Shown here piece after piece: positions 18,101-25,957 of a stretch of DNA of 64,000 nucleotides. The translations under genes were made by a program, and so were the position numbers. Positions within the stretch are counted from its first letter, which is position 1; each line of letters begins with the position of its first letter. This DNA comes from Subtercola boreus (GTDB lineage: Bacteria > Actinomycetota > Actinomycetes > Actinomycetales > Microbacteriaceae): assembly GCF_003399645.1 (NCBI RefSeq), contig NZ_NBXD01000020.1, positions 1-64,000 on the forward strand. The letters are read 5' to 3'. The notes beneath the pieces are model-generated. The model was not told the origin of the DNA, searched no databases, and saw only the letters and a program-made list of their open reading frames with translations.

Positions 18101-18646
18101 GCCGCGCAACGCTCGCACATCGGCTGTGAGCGGATCGGGCCACTCGGGGCCGAGGCCCTCCGCGAGGTGGCCGTCGAGCAGGTCGGCGATGATGCGATCG
18201 TGTTCGGAACCCGTGAGCAGCACCGGCGGCTCGGCACCGGAGGCGGCCCGGGCACCCTGCACGATCTGGAATGCCAGGGAGTTCACCGTGCGGGCGAGCG
18301 GCCCGTTGGTCGGGAGACCGAGACGCAGGGCGAGCCTGTCGCGGAGCCGCGTCGCGCTCTGCCTCGTGGGGGTGAGGGCGAGCACCTCCGAGGCCGCGTA
18401 CCCGCGCACGAGCACCCGCTCGGCCACGACCTCGACCAGCGTGCCGGTCTTGCCGGAGCCCGGTGCCCCGATCACCGACGCGCTCACACCGTCGGCGAGC
18501 GCCAGTACGGCGGACTGCGACGCATCGAGCGAGAGCCCGCCCCGGGCCCCGGCGTCGGTTCCGGTTCCTGTTCCGGTTTCAGAAGGCGACGCATCTGCGG
18601 GCGCCGTCGAACCCGACAGGTGTTCGAGGGTCTGCGGAGTACTCAC
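15179..18646 (-). CDS. adnA: AdnA: UvrD-like motor plus RecB-type nuclease subunit
   Basis: The 1155-aa partner of AdnB starts at a GTG. It has Walker A SVIGAPGSGKTGTLVEV (residue about 58 onward). Its motif II is VDDTQELSRGAL, which departs from DExQ, so this motor may be weak. That would agree with my recollection that AdnB is the main ATPase in the mycobacterial complex. The C-terminal nuclease shows GTVDRVELRPDG and VVDLKTGASAP. Two Ala/Gly-rich low-complexity insertions are visible: one near residues 350-390 (VGASAAAVGAGGVAGADSAD) and one near 1040-1065 (VEQAAVEAAVGAAVGAVDA). The gene is the head of the adnA-adnB unit. Confidence 0.93.
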   Translation of the reverse strand: MSTPQTLEHLSGSTAPADASPSETGTGTGTDAGARGGLSLDASQSAVLALADGVSASVIGAPGSGKTGTLVEVVAERVLVRGYAASEVLALTPTRQSATRLRDRLALRLGLPTNGPLARTVNSLAFQIVQGARAASGAEPPVLLTGSEHDRIIADLLDGHLAEGLGPEWPDPLTADVRALRGFRTELRELLMRATEDGISPEALQRLGREHGVPEWVSAGQFAREYQDVVASFRDASLDAAELIAAARLELATGNPLFGSQVLTGVRMIVVDDTQELSRGALNFLATLARRGVAVIAFGDPDVATTTFRGGEKDTLGRLGAVFGPRARTVGPLYLSTVYRHGAVIRSLVERATSRIGAAAAGQQRAARAVGASAAAVGAGGVAGADSADSGGSAEGAEDLGGVPAVRRIEAVSPSAETAAIAQLLREHHLLRGVAWRDMAVVVRSGALISSLVRSLALAEVPTATQTGGRALRDDYAARHLALAVAVAIGSEPLDDDRATELLLGPFGGLDAVALRRLRLALRQEELAGGGNRPAEALVRECLEDSGRLVTLDSAPARRARRFADALAAVRSQGAAGASIEELLWELWSRSGLATEWLKQSQGSGILAAEADRNLDGVVGLFSSATRFVERTPHRPAVDFLVDMLTAEVPEDSLSARSASDAVVVSTPNGVIGAQFEVVVVAGLQESVWPNLRLRGSLLHPDRLSAIVAGARRADVDERAEVLGDELRMFVLAVSRARTQVVLTCVADDDEQPSPFIRLAPEPPVSDRPAPAERPERPAPAPPARPAATAPPARTAAEHPLSLRALTGTLRRRLAETGDPAAADALARLAREQVAGADPASWYGLLEPSTLEPLVDLEVPENVVEVSPSKLETFEKSPLAWFIDKVSGSTFGLSAGIGTLLHSVMEEVTAESGADLSEEALWGALDERWNELQFESPWLGERERCKTAQKVRGLSEYLLDFERDGGALLGGEASFALDVGRARLRGTVDRVELRPDGRVSVVDLKTGASAPAAAAVARHAQLGSYQLALQSGAIGAEAQAVVEQAAVEAAVGAAVGAVDAAIGSAGYPHQPRVNGGAVLLYVALASGAGANRALYKLLSQAPLDEESVAFFRDRIETAALGMAGTTFPGREGLDEHDPHGSWPYRIHLVKAVSSR

Positions 18647-18652
18647 ACGACG

Positions 18653-18658
18653 ACGCTA
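18653..18658 (-). promoter_or_regulatory. -10 hexamer of a probable leaderless promoter (adnA)
   Basis: On the minus strand TAGCGT is followed by 6 nt and then the GTG start of adnA at 18646. The spacing leaves no room for a ribosome-binding site. Confidence 0.5.
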
Positions 18659-18800
18659 ACCCGCACCTCCGACATCGCCGGTGTTCGCTCTCGGCGAGTG
18701 ACGCAACGGGCCCGGGCGGCAGGACGGGCATCCGTTCTGCCGTACTCTGAACGGGTGGTTCTGTTCACAGGCCACGACAACTTTTCGAAAGGCGCACCTG

Positions 18801-19025
18801 GTGGAAATTCGTATCGGCATTGCACACTCTCCTCGCGAACTGAGCTTCGAGACCAACGAGTCCCCCGATGCCATCGAGCAGACAGTCTCGGCCGCCCTCA
18901 CCACGGGCACCGGCCACCTCGCCCTGAAGGACAACAAGGGCAAGCTCTACCTCGTGCCCGTCGCCGGCCTCAGCTACGTCGAGATCGGCACCGAAGAGTA
19001 CCGCCGCATCGGCTTCGTCGGCTAG
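18801..19025 (+). CDS. DUF3107 family small protein
   Basis: The 74-aa protein starts MEIRIGIAHSPRELSFETN at a GTG with AAAGG eight bases upstream. It ends KLYLVPVAGLSYVEIGTEEY-type sequence followed by RRIGFVG. It matches the actinobacterial DUF3107 family (the TB9.4-like proteins of mycobacteria, as I recall). It is cytosolic, probably beta-rich, and of unknown function. It is the first gene of a plus-strand run with the small membrane protein (26-bp gap) and kynU. Confidence 0.88.
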   Translation: MEIRIGIAHSPRELSFETNESPDAIEQTVSAALTTGTGHLALKDNKGKLYLVPVAGLSYVEIGTEEYRRIGFVG

Positions 19026-19051
19026 TCGCCGACCCAGCCCCGGCCACGCAC

Positions 19052-19357
19052 ATGGAACTCCTCTTCGTCATTCTCGGCGGCATCATCATCGGTCTGCTGG
19101 GTCGCTACCTGTTGCCGCTTCGCGAGATGCACGGTGCGCTCCTCGTTCCGGCGATCGGTGCCCTGACCGCGGCCATCGTGTGGGAGGCGCTGACCTGGCT
19201 CGGCCTGCCCTACGACGGCGGGTGGATCTGGGTGATCACCTTCGTCGGCACCGCCGTCGTGGTGGCCATCGCGACCACGTTCCTCGGTCGATCACGGCGT
19301 TCGCACGACCGCGCTGAGCTGAGCCGCCTGCTGGCCCCGAAGGCCCGCGTCAGCTGA
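19052..19357 (+). CDS. Small integral membrane protein
   Basis: The 101-aa protein begins MELLFVILGGIIIGLLGRYL. Three hydrophobic segments are visible: residues 3-22, about 32-52 (LLVPAIGALTAAIVWEALTW), and about 62-83 (IWVITFVGTAVVVAIATTFL). They end in a basic cytoplasmic tail, RSRRSHDRAELSRLL. The start was chosen as the first Met after the DUF3107 stop; the same frame extends far upstream only as a shadow of adnA. No function is recognised. The 9-bp gap to kynU suggests a shared transcript. Confidence 0.75.
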   Translation: MELLFVILGGIIIGLLGRYLLPLREMHGALLVPAIGALTAAIVWEALTWLGLPYDGGWIWVITFVGTAVVVAIATTFLGRSRRSHDRAELSRLLAPKARVS

Positions 19358-19366
19358 CGCCCCGAC

Positions 19367-20611
19367 ATGCAGTTCGACCGCGCTGACTCCCTCGACGCCG
19401 CTGATCCCCTCGCCGGGTTGCGCTCGCTCTTCGTCGAACCGGCCGCACGAACCGAGAACGCACCGTCCGACTCCGTCGTGGCCTACCTCGACGGCAATTC
19501 CCTCGGTCGACCTCTGCTCTCAACAGCCAGGGTCCTCAGCTCGTTCGTCGACGACTCCTGGGGCACCCGCCTCATCCGCGGCTGGGACGAAGAATGGATG
19601 TCGCTGCCGACCGTCATCGGCGACGAGCTCGCCGGGGCCGCACTCGGCGCAGCTGCGGGGCAGACCCTCATCGGCGACTCCACGACCGTGCTGCTGTACA
19701 AGGCCATCCGCGCCGCTGTGGCTGCGCGCCCGGGCCGCACCGAGATCGTGGTCGACAGCGACAACTTCCCCACCGACCGCTACCTGGTCGAGGGCATCGC
19801 GGCCGAGTGCGCTCTCTCGGTGCGGTGGGTCGAGACCTCGCGCACCTCGGGCCTGACCGAAGCCCTGCTCGCGCCGGTGCTCGGCCCGCAGACCGCCGTG
19901 GTGGTGGCCAGCCAGGTCGCCTACCGGTCGGGTCACCTCGCCGATGTCGCGTCACTCACCCGCCTCGCCCACGACGCCGGCGCCCTCGTGGTGTGGGATC
20001 TCTGCCACTCGGTGGGCAGCGTGCCCATCCTGCTCGACGACTGGCAGGTCGACATCGCTGTGGGCTGCACCTACAAGTACCTGAACGGCGGTCCGGGCTC
20101 CCCCGCCTTCCTGTACGTGCGGTCGGAGCTGCAGCCCGAGCTGCAGCAGCCCATCTGGGGCTGGTTGGGCCACGCCGCCCCGTTCGACATGGGCCCGGGC
20201 TACACGCCCGCCCCCGGCATCCGGAGCTTCCAGAGCGGCACACCCCCGGTGATCGGGATGCTTGCGATGCGCGACATGATCGCCCTCATCGCTCAGGTGG
20301 GCATCGACCGAATCCGCGCCAAATCGGTCGCGTTGACGGAGTTCACCATCGCGCTCGCCGACGACTGGCTCGAGCCGCTGGGAGTTCAGGTCGCCTCACC
20401 CCGGCACAGTGCGGAGCGCGGGAGCCACGTCACCCTCGACCATCCGCGGTTCAGGGAGGTCGTCGCGTCACTCTGGAAAGACGGCGTCATTCCCGACTTC
20501 CGGGCGCCCGAAGGGCTGCGGGTGGGGCTGTCGCCGCTCACCACGAGCTTTCGCGAGGTGGCGGAGGGGCTCCAGGCGGTTCGCTCCGAGCTCGAGAAGC
20601 TCAGGCCGTGA
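19367..20611 (+). CDS. kynU: Kynureninase (PLP-dependent, fold type I)
   Basis: The 414-aa enzyme cleaves kynurenine or 3-hydroxykynurenine to anthranilate or 3-hydroxyanthranilate plus alanine. Diagnostic stretches are VAYLDGNSLGRP near the N terminus, VVDSDNFPTDRYLVEG, VVWDLCHSVGSVPI (the cofactor Asp) and GCTYKYLNGGPGSPAFLYV, whose Lys near residue 237 should carry PLP. PGIRSFQSGTPPVIGM follows. No tryptophan dioxygenase, formamidase or other catabolic gene is in the window. The enzyme is therefore isolated from its pathway here. It overlaps the ferritin-like gene tail to tail by 11 bp. Confidence 0.93.
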   Translation: MQFDRADSLDAADPLAGLRSLFVEPAARTENAPSDSVVAYLDGNSLGRPLLSTARVLSSFVDDSWGTRLIRGWDEEWMSLPTVIGDELAGAALGAAAGQTLIGDSTTVLLYKAIRAAVAARPGRTEIVVDSDNFPTDRYLVEGIAAECALSVRWVETSRTSGLTEALLAPVLGPQTAVVVASQVAYRSGHLADVASLTRLAHDAGALVVWDLCHSVGSVPILLDDWQVDIAVGCTYKYLNGGPGSPAFLYVRSELQPELQQPIWGWLGHAAPFDMGPGYTPAPGIRSFQSGTPPVIGMLAMRDMIALIAQVGIDRIRAKSVALTEFTIALADDWLEPLGVQVASPRHSAERGSHVTLDHPRFREVVASLWKDGVIPDFRAPEGLRVGLSPLTTSFREVAEGLQAVRSELEKLRP

Positions 20612-21317
20612 GACCCAGCCCGTCCATCCGGCGACTGTGCTTGGCGATGAGCTCGGTGAACACCGGCTCGATGCGCTCCTCATCGGTTCGCGCATTGTCG
20701 GTGTGGTGGATGGCCGACCGGGCGACGAGCAGCGTGTCACCGACCAGGCGGCGGCCCCAGAGCGCCAGGCGCGAGCCGAGAGAGGCGTCGGAGCCGATGG
20801 CGTCGTTCAGCAGCACGACGATGGCGTCGCGGTGGGACGCGGCGTCGACGATCTGCGAGGCGCGCGGCCCGATCTCGCCCTCGAGCCCGGTGGCGAGCAG
20901 CACGAAGAAATCGTCGAGGATGCCCGCCGTGAGGTAGATGCTCGCGAGCGACTCGAACCAGTCCGATCCGCGCACGACCGCCTGGTAGCGGTCGATGGCC
21001 GGAGCGAAGACGGCCATCACGGCCGCCGGGTCGTCGTCGCGGCGACGGAGTTCGGCGACGAGCTTCACGTGCTTGTCGAGGGCAACGCCGGCAGCGGGCG
21101 CCAGGGCCTCTTTGGCGCGCACCGTGGGTGAGAGCATGACGGCCCGGGCGATGGACTCGAAGATGGCGAGCTGGATGTACGCCGCCTGCCCGAGGTAGGG
21201 CAGAACCTCGGGCGTGAGTTCGGCCAGGTTCACTTTCGGCAGGGCGTTCGGTGCCCGGCGCGGCCTCAGCCGCGGAACATCGATGCGCACCGCCTGGCGC
21301 CTGAAGTTGTCGAACAC
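20601..21317 (-). CDS. Ferritin-like fold protein
   Basis: The 238-aa all-helical protein belongs to the actinobacterial ferritin-like or MiaE-like group, found beside the RhlE-type helicase also in mycobacteria (Rv3210c, as I recall). The body starts LTPEVLPYLGQAAYIQLAIF with an in-helix Glu (FESIARAV). It continues DKHVKLVAELRRRDDD, YLTAGILDDFFVLLATGLEG and ends ELIAKHSRRMDGLGL. Glu and His residues that could form a di-iron site are present, but I cannot confirm a complete set. It starts at a GTG directly downstream of a -10 hexamer and is divergent from the DEAD-box helicase gene. Confidence 0.78.
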   Translation of the reverse strand: MFDNFRRQAVRIDVPRLRPRRAPNALPKVNLAELTPEVLPYLGQAAYIQLAIFESIARAVMLSPTVRAKEALAPAAGVALDKHVKLVAELRRRDDDPAAVMAVFAPAIDRYQAVVRGSDWFESLASIYLTAGILDDFFVLLATGLEGEIGPRASQIVDAASHRDAIVVLLNDAIGSDASLGSRLALWGRRLVGDTLLVARSAIHHTDNARTDEERIEPVFTELIAKHSRRMDGLGLTA

Positions 21318-21323
21318 TCCGCC

Positions 21324-21329
21324 ACTCTA
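21324..21329 (-). promoter_or_regulatory. -10 hexamer of a probable leaderless promoter (ferritin-like gene)
   Basis: TAGAGT on the minus strand is followed by 6 nt and the GTG start at 21317. Confidence 0.5.
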
Positions 21330-21385
21330 CCGACCCGTTCACACCGCGATGCGCGGCGTACGGCGGGTGCACACACACCAGGCAC

Positions 21386-21391
21386 TAAACT
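21386..21391 (+). promoter_or_regulatory. -10 hexamer upstream of the DEAD-box helicase gene
   Basis: TAAACT predicts transcription starting near 21397-21399. The first in-frame GTG (21396) is only 4 nt beyond the hexamer and probably lies at or before the start point. A transcript from here would carry a leader of about 140 nt before the preferred GTG at 21537. Confidence 0.45.
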
Positions 21392-21536
21392 AGGGGTGAC
21401 CCTGACACGAATCGGGGCCTCCACGCTGCCGCCAGGCGCCATCGCCTGCCACCAACACGCACAGGTTCGCGTCGTGCATCCGCACCGCTCGCCCACTGCC
21501 CGCAGCGTACCCATTGACCTGACAGGGCCCCTCACT

Positions 21537-23660
21537 GTGACTACAGATCCGTCCACACCCGAACCGTCCACACCCGATCCCACCGCTGATCCCGCAGCCG
21601 AGAACCGCACCGCCGCCGAGGTGCTCGCCGCGGTCGACCTCAGCGTTCCCGAAGATCTCAACGCGCCGGTCGCCGTCATCGACGTCGTCGCTCCCGACCC
21701 GCTGGTCGGGGATGCCTTCCTCACCGACACCACGTTCGCCGACCTCAAGATCGAGCCCGACCTCGTTCAGGCGCTGGCCTCGAAGGGCATCCTGCACCCG
21801 TTCCCGATCCAGACACAGACGATCCCCCTCGGCCTCGAGGGCCAGGACATCATCGGCCAGGCCAAGACGGGCACCGGCAAGACCTTCGGATTCGGCCTCC
21901 CCCTGCTGCAGCGCCTCGGCGCGAACCCCGAGCCCGGCGTGCAGGCGCTCGTCGTGGTGCCGACGCGCGAGCTCGCCGTGCAGGTCACCGAAGACCTCCA
22001 GCTCGCGGCCTCCAACCGCCCCACCACCGTCATCGCGATCTACGGCGGCAAGTCGTACGAGGGCCAGATCGAGCAGCTGAAGGCCGGCGCGCAGGTCGTC
22101 GTCGGAACCCCCGGCCGCCTTCTCGACCTCGCCGGCCAGCGCCTGCTCTCGCTGGCGAACGTCAAGGTGATGGTGCTCGACGAGGCCGACAAGATGCTCG
22201 ACCTCGGCTTTCTCGCCGACGTCGAGAAGCTCTTCTCCCAGACCCCGGCCGGCCGCCACACCATGCTCTTCTCGGCCACCATGCCCGGCCCGGTCGTCGC
22301 GCTGGCACGTCGCTTCATGTCGCGGCCCATCCACATCCGCGCGACCGATCCCGATGAGGGCCTGACGCAGGCGAACATCAAGCACGTCGTCTACCGCGCG
22401 CACAACCTCGACAAAGACGAGGTCATCGCGCGCATCCTGCAGGCCGAGGGCCGCGGCAAGACCGTCATCTTCACTCGCACCAAGCGCGCGGCCGCACGCC
22501 TCGTCGAAGAGCTCGGCGACCGCGGGTTCAACGCCGCCGCCGTGCACGGCGACCTCAACCAGGAGCAGCGCGAGCGTGCCATGGCCGCGTTCAAGGCCGG
22601 CAAGCGCGACGTGCTGATCGCCACGGATGTCGCGGCTCGCGGCATCGACGTGAACGACGTCACGCATGTGATCAACCACACCATCCCCGAAGACGAGAAG
22701 ACCTACCTGCACCGCGCCGGTCGCACCGGCCGCGCCGGCAAGACCGGAATCGCGGTGACCTTCGTCGACTGGGACGACCTCCACAAGTGGGCGCTCATCA
22801 ACCGCGCTCTCGACATGGGCCAGCCCGAACCGGTCGAGACCTACTCCTCGTCGCCGCACCTCTACACCGACCTCGACATCCCCGCGGGCGTGAAGGGTCG
22901 CCTGAAGCCGACCCCCGCTGCGAAGGGCCCGGAGGGCGCCGCAAGCCGCCCGCCGCGCGAAGGCGGATCGGGATCGCGCGGCCCGCGTGAGGGTGGCCGC
23001 GAGGGCGGTCGCGACGGCGGTCGCGGGGGCAGCAGCCGCGGCGACAGCAGCCGCGGCGACAGCGGGCGTGGCGACAGCCGGGGTGCGGGCAACGGCCGCA
23101 CCGGCGAGAGCCGCGGCACCGCAACCGCCGAGGCGGGAAACTTGGACAGCAGCCGCAGCACCGGCGGCACCGCCGGCGCCGGCACCACCGAGGCAGCCCG
23201 CGACAACCGTGGCAGCCAGGGTACCGGCCGCGGCACGCGTGACAGTTCGCGCGTCTATGCCGACAGCGACACCACCACTGCGTTCGAGGGCGCCCAGCGG
23301 CCCCCTCGCCTCCCCCGGGAGACAGCCGAGCCGCGCGACGGCGATGACCGCCCCCAGCGCGCGCGCAACCGCAGCCGCAACCGCTCCGGCGCATCCGGTG
23401 CCGCAGCCGGGAACGGGCAGGCCGGCACCCAGCAGGGCGGCAACCAGCAGGGCGGCTCCGCGTCGAGCTCCGAGGCCGTGGCCAGCGCGATGCACGGTGA
23501 GACCACGGCGGTGAGCTTCTCGGGTTCGGGCGAAGCGCAGGCCGCCGGCCGCAGTGAGGGCGCAGCATCCGGATCGCACGCCGGCCACGAGCACCACGAC
23601 GGCAACAGCGCGCCGCGTCGCCGCAGCCGCTCACGGGGCCGTGCGCCCCGCGCCGAGTAG
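21537..23660 (+). CDS. DEAD-box RNA helicase (RhlE/CsdA type)
   Basis: The 707-aa ATP-dependent RNA helicase shows, in order, the Q-motif region FADLKIEPDLVQALASKGI, QAKTGTGKTFGFGLPLLQR (motif I), VVVPTRELAVQV (Ia), GTPGRLLDL (Ib), MVLDEADKMLDLGF (II), LFSATMP (III), VIFTRTKRAAARL (IV), LIATDVAARGIDV (V) and HRAGRTGRAGKTG (VI). The C-terminal 250 or so residues are disordered and Arg/Gly/Ser-rich (DGGRGGSSRGDSSRGDSGRG), ending RRRSRSRGRAPRAE. Such tails bind RNA. GTG 21537 (VTTDPSTPEP) is preferred because the 47 residues before it look like translated leader. GTG 21396 is the alternative. A role in ribosome assembly or cold adaptation is inferred from the family. Confidence 0.92.
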   Translation: MTTDPSTPEPSTPDPTADPAAENRTAAEVLAAVDLSVPEDLNAPVAVIDVVAPDPLVGDAFLTDTTFADLKIEPDLVQALASKGILHPFPIQTQTIPLGLEGQDIIGQAKTGTGKTFGFGLPLLQRLGANPEPGVQALVVVPTRELAVQVTEDLQLAASNRPTTVIAIYGGKSYEGQIEQLKAGAQVVVGTPGRLLDLAGQRLLSLANVKVMVLDEADKMLDLGFLADVEKLFSQTPAGRHTMLFSATMPGPVVALARRFMSRPIHIRATDPDEGLTQANIKHVVYRAHNLDKDEVIARILQAEGRGKTVIFTRTKRAAARLVEELGDRGFNAAAVHGDLNQEQRERAMAAFKAGKRDVLIATDVAARGIDVNDVTHVINHTIPEDEKTYLHRAGRTGRAGKTGIAVTFVDWDDLHKWALINRALDMGQPEPVETYSSSPHLYTDLDIPAGVKGRLKPTPAAKGPEGAASRPPREGGSGSRGPREGGREGGRDGGRGGSSRGDSSRGDSGRGDSRGAGNGRTGESRGTATAEAGNLDSSRSTGGTAGAGTTEAARDNRGSQGTGRGTRDSSRVYADSDTTTAFEGAQRPPRLPRETAEPRDGDDRPQRARNRSRNRSGASGAAAGNGQAGTQQGGNQQGGSASSSEAVASAMHGETTAVSFSGSGEAQAAGRSEGAASGSHAGHEHHDGNSAPRRRSRSRGRAPRAE

Positions 23661-23742
23661 AACGACCGGCAGTCCACCCGTGTCGACCGGGCGTTCCGGT
23701 ACCCGTCGGGCGACCCGGGCGCGCCGGGCGACCCTTGTCTCG

Positions 23743-24999
23743 ATGACACCCGCCGACGCGGCAAAACTGCAGGCGCTCTCGCGCATGAAGCTTCTGGCGA
23801 CCGGCCTGTTGATCGTCATGGCGCTGATCTTCGCGGTGTCGTTCGCGCTGCAGGGCCGCTTTCCGTGGCTCGAGTACGTGCGCGCGGCGAGTGAGGGCGG
23901 AATGGTCGGCGCCCTGGCGGACTGGTTCGCGGTCACGGCGCTGTTCCGGCATCCGCTCGGCCTGAAGATCCCGCACACCGCGATCATTCCGACGCGCAAG
24001 AACGAAATCGGGGCGACCCTCGGCGACTTCGTCGAAGAGAACTTCCTCTCGGCAGAGGTCGTTCGCGACAAGCTCGCCTCGGTCGGCATCTCCCGCGTCG
24101 TCGGCGGCTGGCTGGCGAAGCCCGCGAATGCCGGTCGTCTGACGGCCGAGGTCTCGGCCGGACTCACCGGGGCGATGGCCTTCCTCGACGACGACGACAT
24201 CCGGGCCGTCATCGAGAGCCTCGCCCGCACCCACCTCGTGGGCCGGGACTGGTCGCCCCAGCTCGGCGTCCTCGCCGCGAAGGTCCTCGACTCGGGCCAG
24301 CACCACCACGCAGTCGACCTGCTCGTCGACAAGACCGAGGAGTGGCTGGTCGCGAATCCCGACTCGTTCAGCGACGCGGTCTCGAAGCGCCTGCCCACCT
24401 GGGTACCGTCGTTCGTCGACCGGGTCGTGGATGACCGGGCCTACCGCGAAGCGCTCAAGTTCGTTCAGGCGGTACAGGCCGATCCCGATCACCGCGTGCG
24501 CGTCGCCCTCGATGACTACCTGCGCCAGCTCGCCGAGGATCTGCAGCACAATCCGGTCATGCGCCTGCGCGTGGAGGGCGTCAAGGAGCAGCTGCTCGAC
24601 GACCCGCGCATCCGCGACCTCGCGGCAACAGCCTGGCAGTCGATCAAGGATGCCCTGCTGGCCTCGCTCGCCGACCCCGCGAGCGCCCTGCGCGTGACCC
24701 TCGAGTCGACGGTCACCGACATCGGGGTACGGCTCGGCAGCGACGACGTTCTCGCCCAGAAGGTCGACACCTGGGTGGAGGGAGCGGCGACGCACCTGCT
24801 CTCGAGCTACCGACACGATATCGCCGCAGTGATCGCAGAGACAGTCGAGCGCTGGGACGGCGACGAGACCAGCCAGAAGATCGAACTGCAGGTGGGCAAA
24901 GACCTACAGTTCATCCGCATCAACGGCACGGTGGTCGGCTCACTCGCCGGGCTGGCGATCTTCACCGTGGCGCAGGGCCTCGTCTCCCTCGCCGGCTGA
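23743..24999 (+). CDS. DUF445 family membrane protein
   Basis: The 418-aa protein starts MTPADAAKLQALSRMKLLAT. A transmembrane segment follows (LLIVMALIFAVSFAL), then the family signature EGGMVGALADWFAVTALFRHPLGLKIPHTAIIP. A long, mostly helical central region follows, and a second membrane segment sits at the C terminus (VVGSLAGLAIFTVAQGLVSL). Its role is unknown; members are inner-membrane proteins. The ATG has no obvious ribosome site, and GTG 23680 in the same frame is an alternative. It may be read through from the helicase gene 82 bp upstream. Confidence 0.87.
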   Translation: MTPADAAKLQALSRMKLLATGLLIVMALIFAVSFALQGRFPWLEYVRAASEGGMVGALADWFAVTALFRHPLGLKIPHTAIIPTRKNEIGATLGDFVEENFLSAEVVRDKLASVGISRVVGGWLAKPANAGRLTAEVSAGLTGAMAFLDDDDIRAVIESLARTHLVGRDWSPQLGVLAAKVLDSGQHHHAVDLLVDKTEEWLVANPDSFSDAVSKRLPTWVPSFVDRVVDDRAYREALKFVQAVQADPDHRVRVALDDYLRQLAEDLQHNPVMRLRVEGVKEQLLDDPRIRDLAATAWQSIKDALLASLADPASALRVTLESTVTDIGVRLGSDDVLAQKVDTWVEGAATHLLSSYRHDIAAVIAETVERWDGDETSQKIELQVGKDLQFIRINGTVVGSLAGLAIFTVAQGLVSLAG

Positions 25000-25018
25000 G
25001 GGCAGGCTCAGCCGCAGT

Positions 25019-25909
25019 TCACAGCGAGCGTGTGACGGCCCCGTAGACCGGGGCCCAGCCGCTCGCCCGGTCGATCAGTCGCTCGAGTACGGCGGGGCTC
25101 GTGGTGTTCTCACCGAGCCGGTTGGGCTTGCCCTCTCCGTGGTAGTCGCTCGACCCGGTGATGGCCAAGCCGAACTTCGCCGCGAGTTCGTGCAGCCGCT
25201 CCTTGCCCTCGACGGTGTTCTGGCGGTGCTCGATCTCGAGTCCGAACAGGCCCGCGTCGACCAGCTCGGCGAGCCGTCGCTCCGGCATGACCCGCTCGCG
25301 GCTCCCGGTTCCCGGGTGGGCCAGTACCGGCACTCCCCCGGCCGCGACCACCAGCTCCACGCCCCTCAGCGGAGTGGGCGCGTAGTGCGGCTGGAAGTAA
25401 CCCGCGCGCCAGTGCAGGATGCCCTGGAACGCGTCGCTGCGGGTGGGCGTGAACCCCTTCGCCACGAGGGCGTCGGCGATGTGCGGCCGACCCACGGTCG
25501 CGCCGGGCCGGGTCTGGGCGACCACGTCGGCCCAGGTCAGGTCGTAGTCGACCCCGATGCGCTCGACGATCTGGCGCGCGCGCGTGAGCCGGGCATCCCG
25601 GATCGTCTCGGTTTCAGCGAGCAGCGCGGCGTTGGTGGGGTCGAAGAGGTACGACAGCAGGTGCACGCTCACGTGGTCCAGGCGCGTACTGAGTTCCATG
25701 CCGGGAATGAGCGTCAGCTCGTAGTCGCGCGCCGCCTCCGACGCGGTCGGCCAGCCCGCGGTCGAGTCGTGGTCGGTGATCGCCAGCGTTCCGAGGCCCG
25801 CCTCGCTTGCCGAACGCACGACGTTGTAGGGCGTCTCCGTCCCGTCGGAGGCGCTCGAGTGCGTGTGCAGATCGATGGATCCGCGAAAGAGAGGAGCGGC
25901 TTCGGACAT
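25019..25909 (-). CDS. PHP-domain phosphoesterase
   Basis: The 296-aa protein has a complete PHP metal site: DLHTHSSASDGTETP near the N terminus, AITDHDSTAGW, LIPGMELST, VPVLAHPG and ITGSSDYHG. This is the form found in 3',5'-nucleoside bisphosphate phosphatases (RnaseAM/TrpH-like). It should be a cytosolic, metal-dependent phosphatase, but the exact substrate cannot be read from sequence. The start is the ATG at 25909, which is directly downstream of a TACGAT hexamer. It is divergent from the EEP gene across only 54 bp. Confidence 0.88.
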   Translation of the reverse strand: MSEAAPLFRGSIDLHTHSSASDGTETPYNVVRSASEAGLGTLAITDHDSTAGWPTASEAARDYELTLIPGMELSTRLDHVSVHLLSYLFDPTNAALLAETETIRDARLTRARQIVERIGVDYDLTWADVVAQTRPGATVGRPHIADALVAKGFTPTRSDAFQGILHWRAGYFQPHYAPTPLRGVELVVAAGGVPVLAHPGTGSRERVMPERRLAELVDAGLFGLEIEHRQNTVEGKERLHELAAKFGLAITGSSDYHGEGKPNRLGENTTSPAVLERLIDRASGWAPVYGAVTRSL

Positions 25910-25915
25910 ACCTCC

Positions 25916-25957
25916 ATCGTAGGCTTGCCCGGGCGCCCCCTTGCCCTGCCCTAGAGT
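25916..25957. promoter_or_regulatory. Back-to-back leaderless promoters (PHP gene and EEP gene)
   Basis: On the minus strand TACGAT (25916-25921) lies 6 nt before the ATG at 25909. On the plus strand TAGAGT (25952-25957) lies 6 nt before the ATG at 25964. The two -10 hexamers are 30 bp apart. The -35 regions must therefore cross, and both promoters can hardly be occupied at once. Confidence 0.55.

Noticed and set aside
21392-21536. Riboswitch before the DEAD-box helicase gene
   Set aside because: No known aptamer pattern was recognised. Only a long leader can be supported.
21390-23597. Long minus-strand open frame over the DEAD-box helicase gene
   Set aside because: All helicase motifs are on the plus strand. 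The antisense translation is low-complexity Ala/Gly/Val sequence without family features.
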